DNA from: Campylobacter blaseri
GTDB lineage: Bacteria > Campylobacterota > Campylobacteria > Campylobacterales > Campylobacteraceae
NCBI RefSeq assembly: GCF_013201895.1
Contig: NZ_CP053841.1
Location: forward strand, 620,001 to 684,000
DNA: 64,000 nt
Reading direction: 5' to 3'
Position 1 is the stretch's first letter. Every line of letters starts with the position of its first letter. Shown here piece after piece: positions 50,714 through 60,222 of this stretch. Position numbers and translations under genes: made by a program. Below the pieces are notes generated by a model. That model saw nothing but the letters and a program-made list of their open reading frames with translations, made no database searches and was not told the origin of the DNA.

Positions 50714-51607
50714 TTAAATTTTAAGTTTTACATACACTCTTTTTGGGGCAGGGTAGCCTTCAATGGTCTTTGAGTTATCATTTGGATCTAGGAAATTTTC
50801 TAAGCTTTGACCATCTATCCAAGGAGTTTTTCTCTGCTCATTCAAATCAGTCTCTTTTGTTGCAAGTATTTCAAAATCTTTAAATTTAGCCTTCTCACAC
50901 CAGTTTTGTAGGGCTTTTATAGTTGGGACAAAATAGATATTTGAAATTTTGGAGTAGCTGTTTTTTGGACAGAGTGCAAAATCTCCGTCCATATCAATAT
51001 ACATGGTATCTAAAAAAACCTCTCCATTTTTATTTAAAGAGATTTTTAAATCTTTTAGCATTTTTATCGGGTCGCTTCTGTGATATATCACTCCAAGACA
51101 AAATAAAGTATCAAATTTATGCTCATAAAATGGCAAATGTTCAACCCCTAAAAGCTCATAAACTATATCGCTTTTTATATATTTGTTTAAAAATAAAAAT
51201 TGCAAATATGTTCTAATAGATGGGTCAAATCCAACTAATTTTTTAGGTAAAAACTCAAGCATTCTAAAAAGATAATAACCATTGTTGCAACCTATATCGC
51301 CGACTATCTTATCTTTTAAATTTAGATGAGGTTTTAAGATATTAAACTTAATATTGCTTTGCCATTCGCTATCTATAAAGATGTCAAAGATGTTAAAAGG
51401 ACCTTTTCGCCAAGGTTTAAGCATTAAAGCAATTTGTAAAATTTCATCTTTTTGTTCATTTGAAATATCTGCTTTTATATCTACAATATCATCAACTTTA
51501 ACAGTGCTTTTTATATCGTTTAGTTTTAAAATTTCATTATAAATTTGCTCACTGTTTTTAAATTTTAAAGCTTTTAAATTTTCATCTCTAATCTTATTTA
51601 AATTCAT
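50714..51607 (-). CDS. cmoB: tRNA uridine-34 carboxymethyltransferase CmoB
   Basis: The 297-residue methyltransferase-fold protein has LMLKPWRKGPFNIFDIFIDSEW (in two halves) and GDIGCNNGYYLFRML. LFCLGVIYHRSDP and TPWIDGQSLENFLDP are also typical of CmoB. It transfers the carboxymethyl group from carboxy-SAM, made by CmoA (27625-28329), to hydroxyuridine 34 of tRNA. It is transcribed alone, convergent with the hydrolase gene. Confidence 0.95.
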   Translation of the reverse strand: MNLNKIRDENLKALKFKNSEQIYNEILKLNDIKSTVKVDDIVDIKADISNEQKDEILQIALMLKPWRKGPFNIFDIFIDSEWQSNIKFNILKPHLNLKDKIVGDIGCNNGYYLFRMLEFLPKKLVGFDPSIRTYLQFLFLNKYIKSDIVYELLGVEHLPFYEHKFDTLFCLGVIYHRSDPIKMLKDLKISLNKNGEVFLDTMYIDMDGDFALCPKNSYSKISNIYFVPTIKALQNWCEKAKFKDFEILATKETDLNEQRKTPWIDGQSLENFLDPNDNSKTIEGYPAPKRVYVKLKI

Positions 51608-51663
51608 TTTTTATCCTTAAATTTGTTATACTATCATTTTAAAAGTTTTAAAAGGATAAAATT

Positions 51664-52941
51664 ATGCAAAAAGTTATGGATTATTTTAAACAAATTTGTA
51701 AAATTCCTCATTGTAGTTTTGAAACTGATGAGATGAGAGAATACCTAGTAAAACATGCCAAAAAAAATGGCTTTACAGTTCAAATTGATGAAGCAGGAAA
51801 CATTTATACTTTTAAAGGAGAGCCAAAAATTTGTCTTCAAAGTCATTATGATATGGTTTGTGTTGGCAATGCACCAAAGATAGAGTTAGTTGAAAAAGAT
51901 GGAATACTAAGTGCTAAAGATAGCTCACTTGGTGCTGATAATGGTATCGGGGTTGCTATAAGTTTGGTTATGATGGATGAATTTAGCGATCTTGAAGTTA
52001 TTTTTACAAACAACGAAGAAGTTGGGCTTTGGGGTGCGGCTAGATTTGAGTTTAAGACAAAAAGTAAAAAGCTTTTAAATTTAGACAGTGAAGAGGATTT
52101 TAGAGTATCAATTGGTTGTGCAGGAAGTGTTGATATGTATGCAACTTCCAAAATCGAAAAGAAAAAAATAAATGGTTATGCTTATAAACTTGCAATTGAT
52201 GATTTCCCAGGCGGACATAGTGGAACTGAGATTGATAAAAATATACCAAATGCTATTAAATTTCTAATCAAATTTGTAAAAGAAAATAAAGGAAAATTAA
52301 GCTTTATAGATGGAGGCGAAAGAAGAAATTCAATTCCCGCTAAAGCTTTTTTAACCGCTGTTTTTGATAAAGAAATTTCATCTTTTCCTAAATATATAAA
52401 GTCTGAATTTATAGGCAAAAAAGATATTGAAATTTATAAAAATAGCGATGAGATTGTTGATATGCTTTGTATATTTTCTCAAGGAGTTCGCTCATTTAAT
52501 AAAGATCTTAAAATTCCAGAAGATAGTATAAATCTTTCAACCGTAAAAGAAAAAAATGAGGTTTTAGAGGTGCTATTTTTTGCAAGATCTATGAGTAAAG
52601 AGGGGCTTGAAAACTCTAAATTTGAAACTAAGGTTTTAGCAAATAATTTTGGTTTTGATATTGTGAGTGAAAACCAAACAACGCCATGGAAGCCAGAGAT
52701 TAATGATTTTAGTAAGGCTGTGTTAAAAAACCTTAAAAAATACTCTCCAAATGCTGAGTTTGCAGCAGTTCATGCAGGGCTTGAATGTGGCGTGTTTATA
52801 GGTCAAGATGAAAAGCTTTTAGCAACATCAATAGGACCAAATATTCACTCTCCACATAGTGTGAATGAAAGATTAGAAATAGACTCCGTTGGTATCATAA
52901 CAGATGCTGTTAGAGGTCTTTTAAAAGATTTAATAGGATAG
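51664..52941 (+). CDS. pepD: Aminoacyl-histidine dipeptidase (M20 family)
   Basis: The 425-residue protein has the M20 zinc ligands in order: His in CLQSHYDMVC, Asp in SSLGADNGIGV, the catalytic and ligand Glu in NNEEVGLWGA, Asp in LDSEEDF, and the late HAGLECGVF. FPGGHSGTEI follows the lid region. It is somewhat shorter than E. coli PepD (485). It cleaves dipeptides such as carnosine, giving amino acids that suit an asaccharolytic lifestyle. Confidence 0.95.
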   Translation: MQKVMDYFKQICKIPHCSFETDEMREYLVKHAKKNGFTVQIDEAGNIYTFKGEPKICLQSHYDMVCVGNAPKIELVEKDGILSAKDSSLGADNGIGVAISLVMMDEFSDLEVIFTNNEEVGLWGAARFEFKTKSKKLLNLDSEEDFRVSIGCAGSVDMYATSKIEKKKINGYAYKLAIDDFPGGHSGTEIDKNIPNAIKFLIKFVKENKGKLSFIDGGERRNSIPAKAFLTAVFDKEISSFPKYIKSEFIGKKDIEIYKNSDEIVDMLCIFSQGVRSFNKDLKIPEDSINLSTVKEKNEVLEVLFFARSMSKEGLENSKFETKVLANNFGFDIVSENQTTPWKPEINDFSKAVLKNLKKYSPNAEFAAVHAGLECGVFIGQDEKLLATSIGPNIHSPHSVNERLEIDSVGIITDAVRGLLKDLIG

Positions 52942-52949
52942 AAGATTTG

Positions 52950-52987
52950 GAGTTTGATTTTTATGTTATAAGGTGGAAATCAAGCTC
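52950..52987 (+). terminator. Hairpin after pepD
   Basis: GAGTTTGATTT and AAATCAAGCTC pair over 11 bp with one G-U; the loop is 16 bases and TTTAACC follows. It lies between the convergent pepD and nth genes. Confidence 0.5.
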
Positions 52988-53012
52988 TTTAACCTGTTTT
53001 TTAGATTAATAT

Positions 53013-53651
53013 TTATTTTATTATAACTTTATCTTTGCTTTTGCAAAGCTCATATAAGAAACACTTATCACATTGTGGTTTTACGGCTTTACAGGTGTAG
53101 CGTCCAAAAAGTACCATTGCTTGATGAAGATAGTTTAGCTCAGTTTTAAAGGCTTTTACCAAATCAACCTCAGTCAACTCAGGCGTTTTTGCTTTGCTAA
53201 GTCCTAATCTATGTGAAACTCTAAAAACATGAGTATCAACAGCCATTAAATTTGCTTGTGCAAACTCAATCAAAACAACATTTGCCGTTTTTTGACCAAC
53301 ACCAGCAAGAGTCATTAGTTTATCTCTTTCAAGTGGAATTTCACCTTCAAAATTTTCCATTACAGATTTTGCCATTTTTATCAAATTTGTAGCTTTGTTA
53401 TTATAAAAACTACAAGATTTTATAAGAAGCTTTACTGAACCTAATTTAGCCTTTGAGAGAGCTTCTACATTAGGGTAGTTTTCAAAAAGGGCAGGGGTTA
53501 GTAAATTTACTCTTTTGTCTGTGCATTGGGCTGAAAGCATTACAGCAACTAGCAGTTCATATAAATTGGCAAAATTTAGCTCAGTTTCAGGTTTGTTAAA
53601 GTGTTTAAGTAAAAGTTCTTTGATTAAATTTATATCTTTTTTTGTTCTCAT
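53013..53651 (-). CDS. nth: Endonuclease III
   Basis: The 212-residue DNA glycosylase/AP lyase has the helix-hairpin-helix with catalytic lysine LAGVGQKTANVVL, the catalytic Asp in AVDTHVFRVSHRLG, and the C-terminal 4Fe-4S ligands C-x6-C-x2-C-x5-C (CKAVKPQCDKCFLYELC). It removes oxidised pyrimidines. It diverges from peb4 as in C. jejuni. Confidence 0.97.
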   Translation of the reverse strand: MRTKKDINLIKELLLKHFNKPETELNFANLYELLVAVMLSAQCTDKRVNLLTPALFENYPNVEALSKAKLGSVKLLIKSCSFYNNKATNLIKMAKSVMENFEGEIPLERDKLMTLAGVGQKTANVVLIEFAQANLMAVDTHVFRVSHRLGLSKAKTPELTEVDLVKAFKTELNYLHQAMVLFGRYTCKAVKPQCDKCFLYELCKSKDKVIIK

Positions 53652-53707
53652 TTAGCAATTTTATCTTAAAAATGCACAAAGTTCAACAAATGTTTAACAC
53701 TTTATAG

Positions 53708-53713
53708 TATACT
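53708..53713 (+). promoter_or_regulatory. -10 box of peb4
   Basis: TATACT, 31 bases before the peb4 ATG. A GAAAGGAT ribosome binding site lies between them. Confidence 0.5.
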
Positions 53714-53744
53714 ATGATGATTTTATTTAAGAAAGGATTCATTT

Positions 53745-54560
53745 ATGAATAAATTATTATTAGGAGCGTTAAGTTTAGCAGTGGCTGTTAGTCTTAATGC
53801 GAAAGTTTATGCTACTATTGATGGTCAAGATGTAACAGATATTGATCTAGTTCCACTACTTGCTGGAGCACAAGGAGTTGTAGTTTCAGAACTTCCAGAG
53901 GATGTTAGAAAACAACTTGTTGAAAGAGCAGTTCAAATAAAACTTTTAACAAATGAAGCTATCAAAAGTGGAATTAAAAAAGACGAATTATTTAAAAAAG
54001 AATTAAAACTAGCTGAAGATGGTTTAGCTCTTCGTGTATGGCAAATAAGAGAAATGGAAAAAACAAAAGTTAGCGATGAAGAAATTAAGAAATTTTATAA
54101 TGACAACAAAGACAAATTCATAGAAAAAGAAGCTATTAATGCTAGTCATATATTAGTTGAAAAAGAAGAAGATGCTAAAAAAATAATAGACGAATTAAAA
54201 AATTTAAAAGGCGAAGAGCTTAAGAAAAAATTTGCTGAAGTAGCAAAAGAAAAATCAATCGAGCCAATGGCAAAAAAAACAGGTGGCGATCTAGGTTGGT
54301 TCTCTCCATCTCAAATGGTTGAAGCATTTGCAAATGTAGCAAAAGAACTTAAAGATGGCGAAATTTCAAAAACTCCAGTTAAGACTCAATTTGGATACCA
54401 TGTAATCCTAAAAAATGAAAGCAGAGCTGAAAGACAAGCTACTTTAGAAGAGACAAAAGCATTTATAACAAGCAACCTTAAACAAGAAAAATTTCAAAAA
54501 AATCTTGATAAACAAATTGAAGAATTAGTTAAAAAAGCTAAAGTAGAATATAAAAAATAA
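53745..54560 (+). CDS. peb4: Periplasmic peptidyl-prolyl cis-trans isomerase (PEB4/SurA-like)
   Basis: The 271-residue protein has a signal peptide (MNKLLLGALSLAVAVSLNAK), an N-terminal helical chaperone part, and a parvulin domain at about 125-225: AINASHILVEKEEDAK, GGDLGWFSPSQMVEAF, VKTQFGYHVI. In C. jejuni this protein (Cbf2/Cj0596) helps outer-membrane protein assembly and adhesion. Neighbours nth and fbaA are the same. fbaA follows after 20 bases, so the two are co-transcribed. Confidence 0.95.
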   Translation: MNKLLLGALSLAVAVSLNAKVYATIDGQDVTDIDLVPLLAGAQGVVVSELPEDVRKQLVERAVQIKLLTNEAIKSGIKKDELFKKELKLAEDGLALRVWQIREMEKTKVSDEEIKKFYNDNKDKFIEKEAINASHILVEKEEDAKKIIDELKNLKGEELKKKFAEVAKEKSIEPMAKKTGGDLGWFSPSQMVEAFANVAKELKDGEISKTPVKTQFGYHVILKNESRAERQATLEETKAFITSNLKQEKFQKNLDKQIEELVKKAKVEYKK

Positions 54561-54580
54561 TTGATTAAGAAAGGGATAAA

Positions 54581-55645
54581 ATGGGTGTTTTAGATATTGT
54601 AAAAGCAGGTGTTTTAAGCGGTGATGATGTAAGCAAACTTTATAACTTTGCAAAACAAGAAGGGTTTGCGATACCCGCTGTAAACGTTGTTAGCACAAGT
54701 TCTGTAAATGCAGTGCTAGAGAGTGCAAAAAAGGTTAATTCACCCGTTATAATCCAATTTTCAAATGGTGGGGCAAGCTATTATGCAGGTAAAGCTTGCC
54801 CAAATGCCGATGTTTTAGGTGCTATTTCAGGCGCAAGACATGTGCATTTGTTGGCTAAAGAATATGGCATTCCTGTTGTTTTACACACAGATCACGCTGC
54901 TAGAAAGTTGCTTCCATGGATAGACAGTCTTTTAGAGGCAAGCAAGGAAAATATCAAACTTTTTGGCAAACCTCTTTTTAGCTCCCATATGATAGATTTA
55001 AGTGAAGAGAGTTTAGAAAGCAACTTAAGTACTTGTGAAGAGTATCTAAAAAAGATGTCAGAGCTTGGAATTTCACTTGAAATAGAGCTTGGTGTTACAG
55101 GCGGCGAAGAGGATGGTGTTGATAATACGGGCATTGATAGCTCTCTTTTATACACACAACCAAAAGAGGTGTTTGAGGCTTATGAGAGACTTTTAAGAAT
55201 TAGTGATAAATTTACAATTGCAGCTAGTTTTGGAAATGTTCATGGTGTTTATAAGCCAGGAAATGTTGTTTTAAGTCCAGAGATACTTAAAAACTCACAA
55301 AAATATATAAAAGATAAGTTAAGCTTAAAAGATGATAAGCCTGTAAATTTTGTATTTCATGGCGGTAGTGGTAGCGATATAAAAGATATCAAAGACGCTG
55401 TTAGCTATGGGGTTATTAAGATGAATATTGACACAGACACTCAGTGGGCATATTGGGATGGTGTTAGAAAATATGAACTTAAATATAGGGATTATCTGCA
55501 AGGTCAAATAGGAAACCCTGAAGGCGATGATAGGCCAAACAAAAAATACTACGACCCTAGAAAATGGATGAGATGGGGCGAAGAGAGTATTGTTGATAGA
55601 CTGAAAATAGCTTTTGAAGATCTAAATTGCATAGATAAGAACTAG
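54581..55645 (+). CDS. fbaA: Class II fructose-bisphosphate aldolase
   Basis: The 354-residue zinc enzyme begins VLDIVKAGVLSGDDVSKLY and has the metal site HTDHAARKLLPWID, SSHMIDLSEE, LEIELGVTGGEEDGVDN and VFHGGSGS. In Campylobacter, which lacks phosphofructokinase, it works mainly in gluconeogenesis. It sits in the peb4 run with a GAAAGGGAT ribosome binding site. Confidence 0.98.
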   Translation: MGVLDIVKAGVLSGDDVSKLYNFAKQEGFAIPAVNVVSTSSVNAVLESAKKVNSPVIIQFSNGGASYYAGKACPNADVLGAISGARHVHLLAKEYGIPVVLHTDHAARKLLPWIDSLLEASKENIKLFGKPLFSSHMIDLSEESLESNLSTCEEYLKKMSELGISLEIELGVTGGEEDGVDNTGIDSSLLYTQPKEVFEAYERLLRISDKFTIAASFGNVHGVYKPGNVVLSPEILKNSQKYIKDKLSLKDDKPVNFVFHGGSGSDIKDIKDAVSYGVIKMNIDTDTQWAYWDGVRKYELKYRDYLQGQIGNPEGDDRPNKKYYDPRKWMRWGEESIVDRLKIAFEDLNCIDKN

Positions 55646-55652
55646 GCAAATT

Positions 55653-56876
55653 ATGGATATTAAAAAAGATTCATTGGTAGATTTAAATCTACCAGAAAAT
55701 TCAAATAGGTCATTAGTTGGGGTCTATTGTAAACTTATTTTTGTGCCAGCATTATTATATATAGGATTACTAGCTGGCTATTTTGGATATATAGATTTTA
55801 AAGTAGAGTTACACTCTATTGTTATGATAGGATTTTTGCTATTTATAGCTTTTATCTTTGCAAGACATAATGCAGAGTATGGTTGTTGTCTTTTTGAAGA
55901 TAAAATCGACCTTTTTAAATCTAGTTTAAAAGACTATATCATGTCAAATTTAATAATAGTTAGTAACCGTAAAAAATCCGGAGCTAGCTTTGAGGATTTT
56001 ACTGATCATTTTAATAAAGATATAAGAAATACAAATTATGCAACAGTAGCAGCTGGAGTTTTTCCAATGCTTGGAATTTTGGGAACTTTTATAAGTATTG
56101 CTATATCTATGCCTAATTTTTCTTCATCAGATATAAATTCTCTCGAAACTGAGATAGCTCAACTTTTAGGTGGAGTTGGAACTGCTTTTTATGTTTCTAT
56201 TTTTGGTATTTTTTTAGCTCTTTGGTGGATATATTTTGAAAAAAAAGGCCTTAGCAGATATCAAAAATTAGTTTCTAGATATAAAGAAGCTACTAAAAAT
56301 TTTTTTTGGGATGATAGTGAGATTACAAGAAGTTTAATGATGGAACTTATTGAAAAAAATGATAAAATTTCAAAAGTTTTTGAACATACTTTTAATGTAA
56401 ATTTGGATAAAAGACTAAACGACTCAATGAATGAAAAAATGAGAAATTTAGAAAAATTAATAGACATTGAAGAAAGAAGTCTTAAAAGCAGTTCAGAACA
56501 ACTTGAAAAAATGGAATACATTTCAGCAGATATAACTAAAAAGGCAGAAGAATTAAGTAAAAAATACGAAGAAACCATACTTGATTTAAATAAAACTATG
56601 TTCGATACAAGAAAGACATATGATAAATTGTCTAATGAATTTCTAGATTCAATGAAAAAATGTTCAAAAAATCAGACCGATTTTAAAAAGAGTATTGATA
56701 AATTTATTGATAAGCTAGAAGTTTTTGAAAGCTTTATTGAAGAGCCTAATAAAAATAAAGATGATGTTGGTGAAAATATAGATATTGCAGAAGAGCTAAA
56801 AAGAACTCTTTTAAGTTTAGATGAAAACACAAAAAAAATTATAAAAAATTCAGAAAATAATAATGAAGATAGATAA
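55653..56876 (+). CDS. MotA/TolQ/ExbB-like proton channel subunit with long cytoplasmic tail
   Basis: The 407-residue protein has two N-terminal membrane helices (LIFVPALLYIGLLAGYFGY, IVMIGFLLFIAFIFA). The MotA/TolQ-type core follows: ATVAAGVFPMLGILGTFISIAI and LLGGVGTAFYVSIFGIFLALW. After about residue 215 comes a long charged coiled-coil tail. This layout is like ZorA of Zorya or other non-flagellar motors, not TolQ, which is short. It overlaps its MotB-like partner by 14 bases. The pair also exists as Cj0598-Cj0599 by position, from memory. What it powers is unknown. Confidence 0.85.
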   Translation: MDIKKDSLVDLNLPENSNRSLVGVYCKLIFVPALLYIGLLAGYFGYIDFKVELHSIVMIGFLLFIAFIFARHNAEYGCCLFEDKIDLFKSSLKDYIMSNLIIVSNRKKSGASFEDFTDHFNKDIRNTNYATVAAGVFPMLGILGTFISIAISMPNFSSSDINSLETEIAQLLGGVGTAFYVSIFGIFLALWWIYFEKKGLSRYQKLVSRYKEATKNFFWDDSEITRSLMMELIEKNDKISKVFEHTFNVNLDKRLNDSMNEKMRNLEKLIDIEERSLKSSSEQLEKMEYISADITKKAEELSKKYEETILDLNKTMFDTRKTYDKLSNEFLDSMKKCSKNQTDFKKSIDKFIDKLEVFESFIEEPNKNKDDVGENIDIAEELKRTLLSLDENTKKIIKNSENNNEDR

Positions 56877-58065
56877 AGAGGAAAATGATAATTTTTGGGT
56901 GGCTTATGCCGATTTAATGGCAGGGTTACTTTTCATTTTTATACTTTTAATAGGTGGAATTATAGTTAAGTATGTTTTAACTCAAACAAGCCTAAAAGAG
57001 AAAGAAAAAGAGTATACATCAACTTTAGCTATGCTTCAAGATAAAGAAAAACACAACTTAGAGCTTGAAGCACTAAATAAAATTTTCGTTAATAAGTTAA
57101 AAAATACAAATTTAGAAATTGACGATTTACGAAATTCAAATTCAGCATATATAGTTGAGATAGATGAACTTAAAAAAATTATTGAAGATTTAAATGATAA
57201 AAGTTCAAAGCTAAGTATTGAATTAGAAAAAAACATTAAAGAAAAAGAGGCTCAAAAACAGGCGATTTTAGATCTAAATTTAACAAAAAAAGAGAAGGAA
57301 AAAAGACTTTTAGAATTAAAAAACAGGGCTCTTGAACAAGATAAAAAAATCACAGGACTTTTTGCTATAAAAAGTGAAAATGAAAGCACTATTGAAAATT
57401 TGCAAAATAAAAACAAAGCAGATGAACAAAAACTTGAAGAACAAACTCAAAAAATAGTATATCTTTTAGAGCAGATGAGTCAAAGAGAAAAAGACTATAA
57501 TCAAATTTTACAAGATTTAGACACAGCAAAAAGCAGGATAAGAAATTTAACAGGACTTAGCGTAAAAGTTATAGCAGATATTAAAGATAGTCTTGGAGAT
57601 AGTGTAGAGATAGATCCTAAATCAGGCGCTTTAACACTCTCATCTTCAGTTTTATTTGACAAAGGCTCACACGAGTTAAAAGAAGAAGCTAAAAATGGAC
57701 TAAAAGAGACTCTTAAAAAGTATTTTGATGTTTTAATGAAAAACAAAGATATTAGAGAAAATCTTGATTCTATTATAATTGAAGGACACACTGATAGTGA
57801 TGGAAGTTATATCTATAACTTAGAGCTATCACAGCTTAGAGCATTTTCTGTTATGGAGTTTATAAACTCATGGAATAAAGATGAAAATTTAAAAAGATAT
57901 TTAATTGCAAGTGGCAGAAGCTTTATGTCACCTATTTTAGTAAATGGGCTTGAAGATAAGGATGCTAGCAGGAGAATTGAGATTAAGTTTTTACTTTCAA
58001 ACAAATCTACAATAAACGAAATTGAAAAACTTTTAAACTATGATAGAAACACTACCAAGAATTGA
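56863..58065 (+). CDS. MotB/OmpA-like motor subunit with peptidoglycan-binding domain
   Basis: The 400-residue protein has a short cytoplasmic start, then one membrane helix WVAYADLMAGLLFIFILLIG with Asp17 at the ion-carrying position of MotB. A long coiled coil follows (about 45-230). The C-terminal OmpA domain has VLFDKGSHELKEEAKNG, IIEGHTDSDGSYIYNLELSQ and DASRRIEIKF. It would anchor the motor to peptidoglycan. It overlaps both neighbours, so translation is coupled. Confidence 0.88.
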   Translation: MKIDKEENDNFWVAYADLMAGLLFIFILLIGGIIVKYVLTQTSLKEKEKEYTSTLAMLQDKEKHNLELEALNKIFVNKLKNTNLEIDDLRNSNSAYIVEIDELKKIIEDLNDKSSKLSIELEKNIKEKEAQKQAILDLNLTKKEKEKRLLELKNRALEQDKKITGLFAIKSENESTIENLQNKNKADEQKLEEQTQKIVYLLEQMSQREKDYNQILQDLDTAKSRIRNLTGLSVKVIADIKDSLGDSVEIDPKSGALTLSSSVLFDKGSHELKEEAKNGLKETLKKYFDVLMKNKDIRENLDSIIIEGHTDSDGSYIYNLELSQLRAFSVMEFINSWNKDENLKRYLIASGRSFMSPILVNGLEDKDASRRIEIKFLLSNKSTINEIEKLLNYDRNTTKN

Positions 58066-58900
58066 TAAGCTTAAATTTAGAAATTTTGAGTTTTATCTTT
58101 TAAGAGATGACTTGCTTGGGGAATTTAATGGTAATAAAGCAAGAAAATTGCACTATTTTTTAAATAAAGATTTAAGCGGTTTTAAAAAGATTGTTTCAAA
58201 TGGCTCATCTCAGTCAAATGCTATGTATTCAATAAGTCTTTTTGCTAAAATAAAAGGCTTAGAGTTTGAATATGTAATGAGCCATATAAGTAAAAATTTA
58301 GAACAAAACACAATAGGGAATTTTAAATTTGCACTTGGAAATGGAATGAAGTATTATATAAATCAAAATAGAGTAGAGTTTGCAAAAGGCTTGTGCGATG
58401 AAAAAAGTATATTTATAAATGAGGGTGTAGCACAGCCTGAGGCTGAAATGGGTTTTAAAAATCAAGCTTTAGAGATAGAAAAATTTGCAAAGCATAATGG
58501 GCTAGAATTTGATATATTTTTACCTAGTGGAACAGGTGCAAGTGCCACATATCTTGCAAAACACTCTAGGTTTAAGGTATACACAACGCCTTGTGTTGGA
58601 GATGTGGAGTATTTGAAAAAGCAAATTTCAAATCTTGATAAAAACTCAAATTTAAATATACTTAAACCACCTAAAAAATACCATTTTGGAAATTTAAAAA
58701 AAGAGCTTTATGATATATATAAAGAGCTTTTAGATGAAACTGGGGTTGAGTTTGATTTGATTTATGATCCTGTTGGATTTTTGACTTTATTTGCAAATTT
58801 GGATAAATTTCAAAACAAAGTTTTATATATACATCAAGGTGGAATTTTAGGTAACATTTCTCAGCTTGAAAGATATAAATTTAAAGGAATGATATGTTAG
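58040..58900 (+). CDS. PLP-dependent enzyme, ACC deaminase / D-cysteine desulfhydrase family
   Basis: The 286-residue fold-type II protein has the lysine motif FNGNKARKLHYF (probably Lys33), SNGSSQSNAMYSI and PSGTGASATYLA in the phosphate-binding loop. The family includes ACC deaminase and D-cysteine desulfhydrase; the true substrate is unknown. It is shorter than the usual 330 residues. It overlaps the motor gene by 26 bases and hisD by 7. Confidence 0.85.
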   Translation: MIETLPRIDKLKFRNFEFYLLRDDLLGEFNGNKARKLHYFLNKDLSGFKKIVSNGSSQSNAMYSISLFAKIKGLEFEYVMSHISKNLEQNTIGNFKFALGNGMKYYINQNRVEFAKGLCDEKSIFINEGVAQPEAEMGFKNQALEIEKFAKHNGLEFDIFLPSGTGASATYLAKHSRFKVYTTPCVGDVEYLKKQISNLDKNSNLNILKPPKKYHFGNLKKELYDIYKELLDETGVEFDLIYDPVGFLTLFANLDKFQNKVLYIHQGGILGNISQLERYKFKGMIC

Positions 58901-60180
58901 TTTTAAAAAGTAATGAAGCAAATTTTAAAGATGAGTTTAGCAAGCTTGTAAACCGTTCTGATATGGATATGGATAGCGTTATGCCAGTTGTTCAAAGCAT
59001 TATCTTGGATATTAAAAAAAGAGGTGATGAAGCCTTAAAAGAGCAAATTTTAAAATTTGATAAATGGGAAGTTAAAGACAACCTTGCTATTACAGAAGAT
59101 GAGATGAAAAATTCTTATGATAATTTAAGTGATGAATTAAAGCACACTTTAAAATTAGCATATGATAGAATTGGTAATTATCACAAAAAACAGCTAGAAA
59201 AAACTTGGCTTAGTTTCGATGAAAATGGCTCAGCTCTTGGGCAAAAAATAACCCCTATTGATAAAGCAGGGCTTTATATCCCTGGCGGAAAAGCTGCTTA
59301 TCCTAGTTCTTTGCTTATGAATGCTATTCCTGCAATTGTCGCTGGAGTTAAAGATATAACAGTTTGCACACCCGCAATAAATGGCAATGTAAATGAGCTT
59401 CTTTTAGCTGGCATGTATATGCTAGGGATTAAAAAAGCTTATAAAGTAGGTGGAGCAAGTGCCATTGGGGCTATGGCTTATGGGACAAAGAGCATTAAAA
59501 AAGTTGATGTTATAACAGGGCCTGGAAATATCTTTGTTGCAACCGCTAAAAAGCTGGTTTTTGGTGATGTCAATATTGATATGATAGCAGGACCTAGTGA
59601 GATAGGGGTTATAGCTGATGATAGTGCAAATGCTTATCATATAGCCGTTGATCTCTTATCGCAAGCAGAGCACGATGAGCTTGCAAGTAGTTTTTTAATA
59701 ACTCATAGTGAGGAATTTGCAAACAAAGTTAAAGATAAAATTTACAAAGTTTTACCAACTCTTGAGCGAAAAGAGATAGCTTCAAAAAGTATTGAAAACA
59801 AAGGTGCTATCATAATTTCAAAAGATCTAAATGAAAGTATAACTCTTATGAATGAACTTGCGGTTGAACACCTTGAGCTTGCTTTAGATAATGCTTATGA
59901 GGTACTTCCATTTATAAAACACGCTGGAGCTATATTTTTAGGACATTTTACACCTGAGGCGATAGGGGACTATTTAGCAGGGCCTAACCACACCTTACCA
60001 ACGGGCGGAAGTGCAAGATTTTTTTCACCTTTAGGGGTTGATAATTTTATTAAAAAATCATCAATTATAGCTATGAATAAAAAAACGCTATCAAACTTAG
60101 GAAATGATTGCATGTTATTTGCCCAAACAGAAGGCCTTGGCGCACATAAAAAGTCAATTGAGGTAAGGGTAAAAGAATAG
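58894..60180 (+). CDS. hisD: Histidinol dehydrogenase
   Basis: The 428-residue zinc enzyme makes histidine from histidinol with NAD. Signatures: GLYIPGGKAAYPSSLLMNAIPA, the long GPGNIFVATAKKLV and GPSEIGVIAD segments, LLSQAEHDELASS with zinc ligands, and GPNHTLPTGGSARFFSPLGV. The gene stands away from other his genes, as is common in Campylobacter. Confidence 0.98.
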   Translation: MLVLKSNEANFKDEFSKLVNRSDMDMDSVMPVVQSIILDIKKRGDEALKEQILKFDKWEVKDNLAITEDEMKNSYDNLSDELKHTLKLAYDRIGNYHKKQLEKTWLSFDENGSALGQKITPIDKAGLYIPGGKAAYPSSLLMNAIPAIVAGVKDITVCTPAINGNVNELLLAGMYMLGIKKAYKVGGASAIGAMAYGTKSIKKVDVITGPGNIFVATAKKLVFGDVNIDMIAGPSEIGVIADDSANAYHIAVDLLSQAEHDELASSFLITHSEEFANKVKDKIYKVLPTLERKEIASKSIENKGAIIISKDLNESITLMNELAVEHLELALDNAYEVLPFIKHAGAIFLGHFTPEAIGDYLAGPNHTLPTGGSARFFSPLGVDNFIKKSSIIAMNKKTLSNLGNDCMLFAQTEGLGAHKKSIEVRVKE

Positions 60181-60222
60181 CTTGAAAATAAAATTACTTT
60201 AAAATTATGCTAATATTATAAA

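Noticed and set aside
55653-58065. Zorya anti-phage system
   Set aside because: Only the motor-like pair is present. No ZorC, ZorD helicase or ZorE nuclease lies nearby; the neighbours are fbaA and hisD, and the pair appears conserved in the genus.
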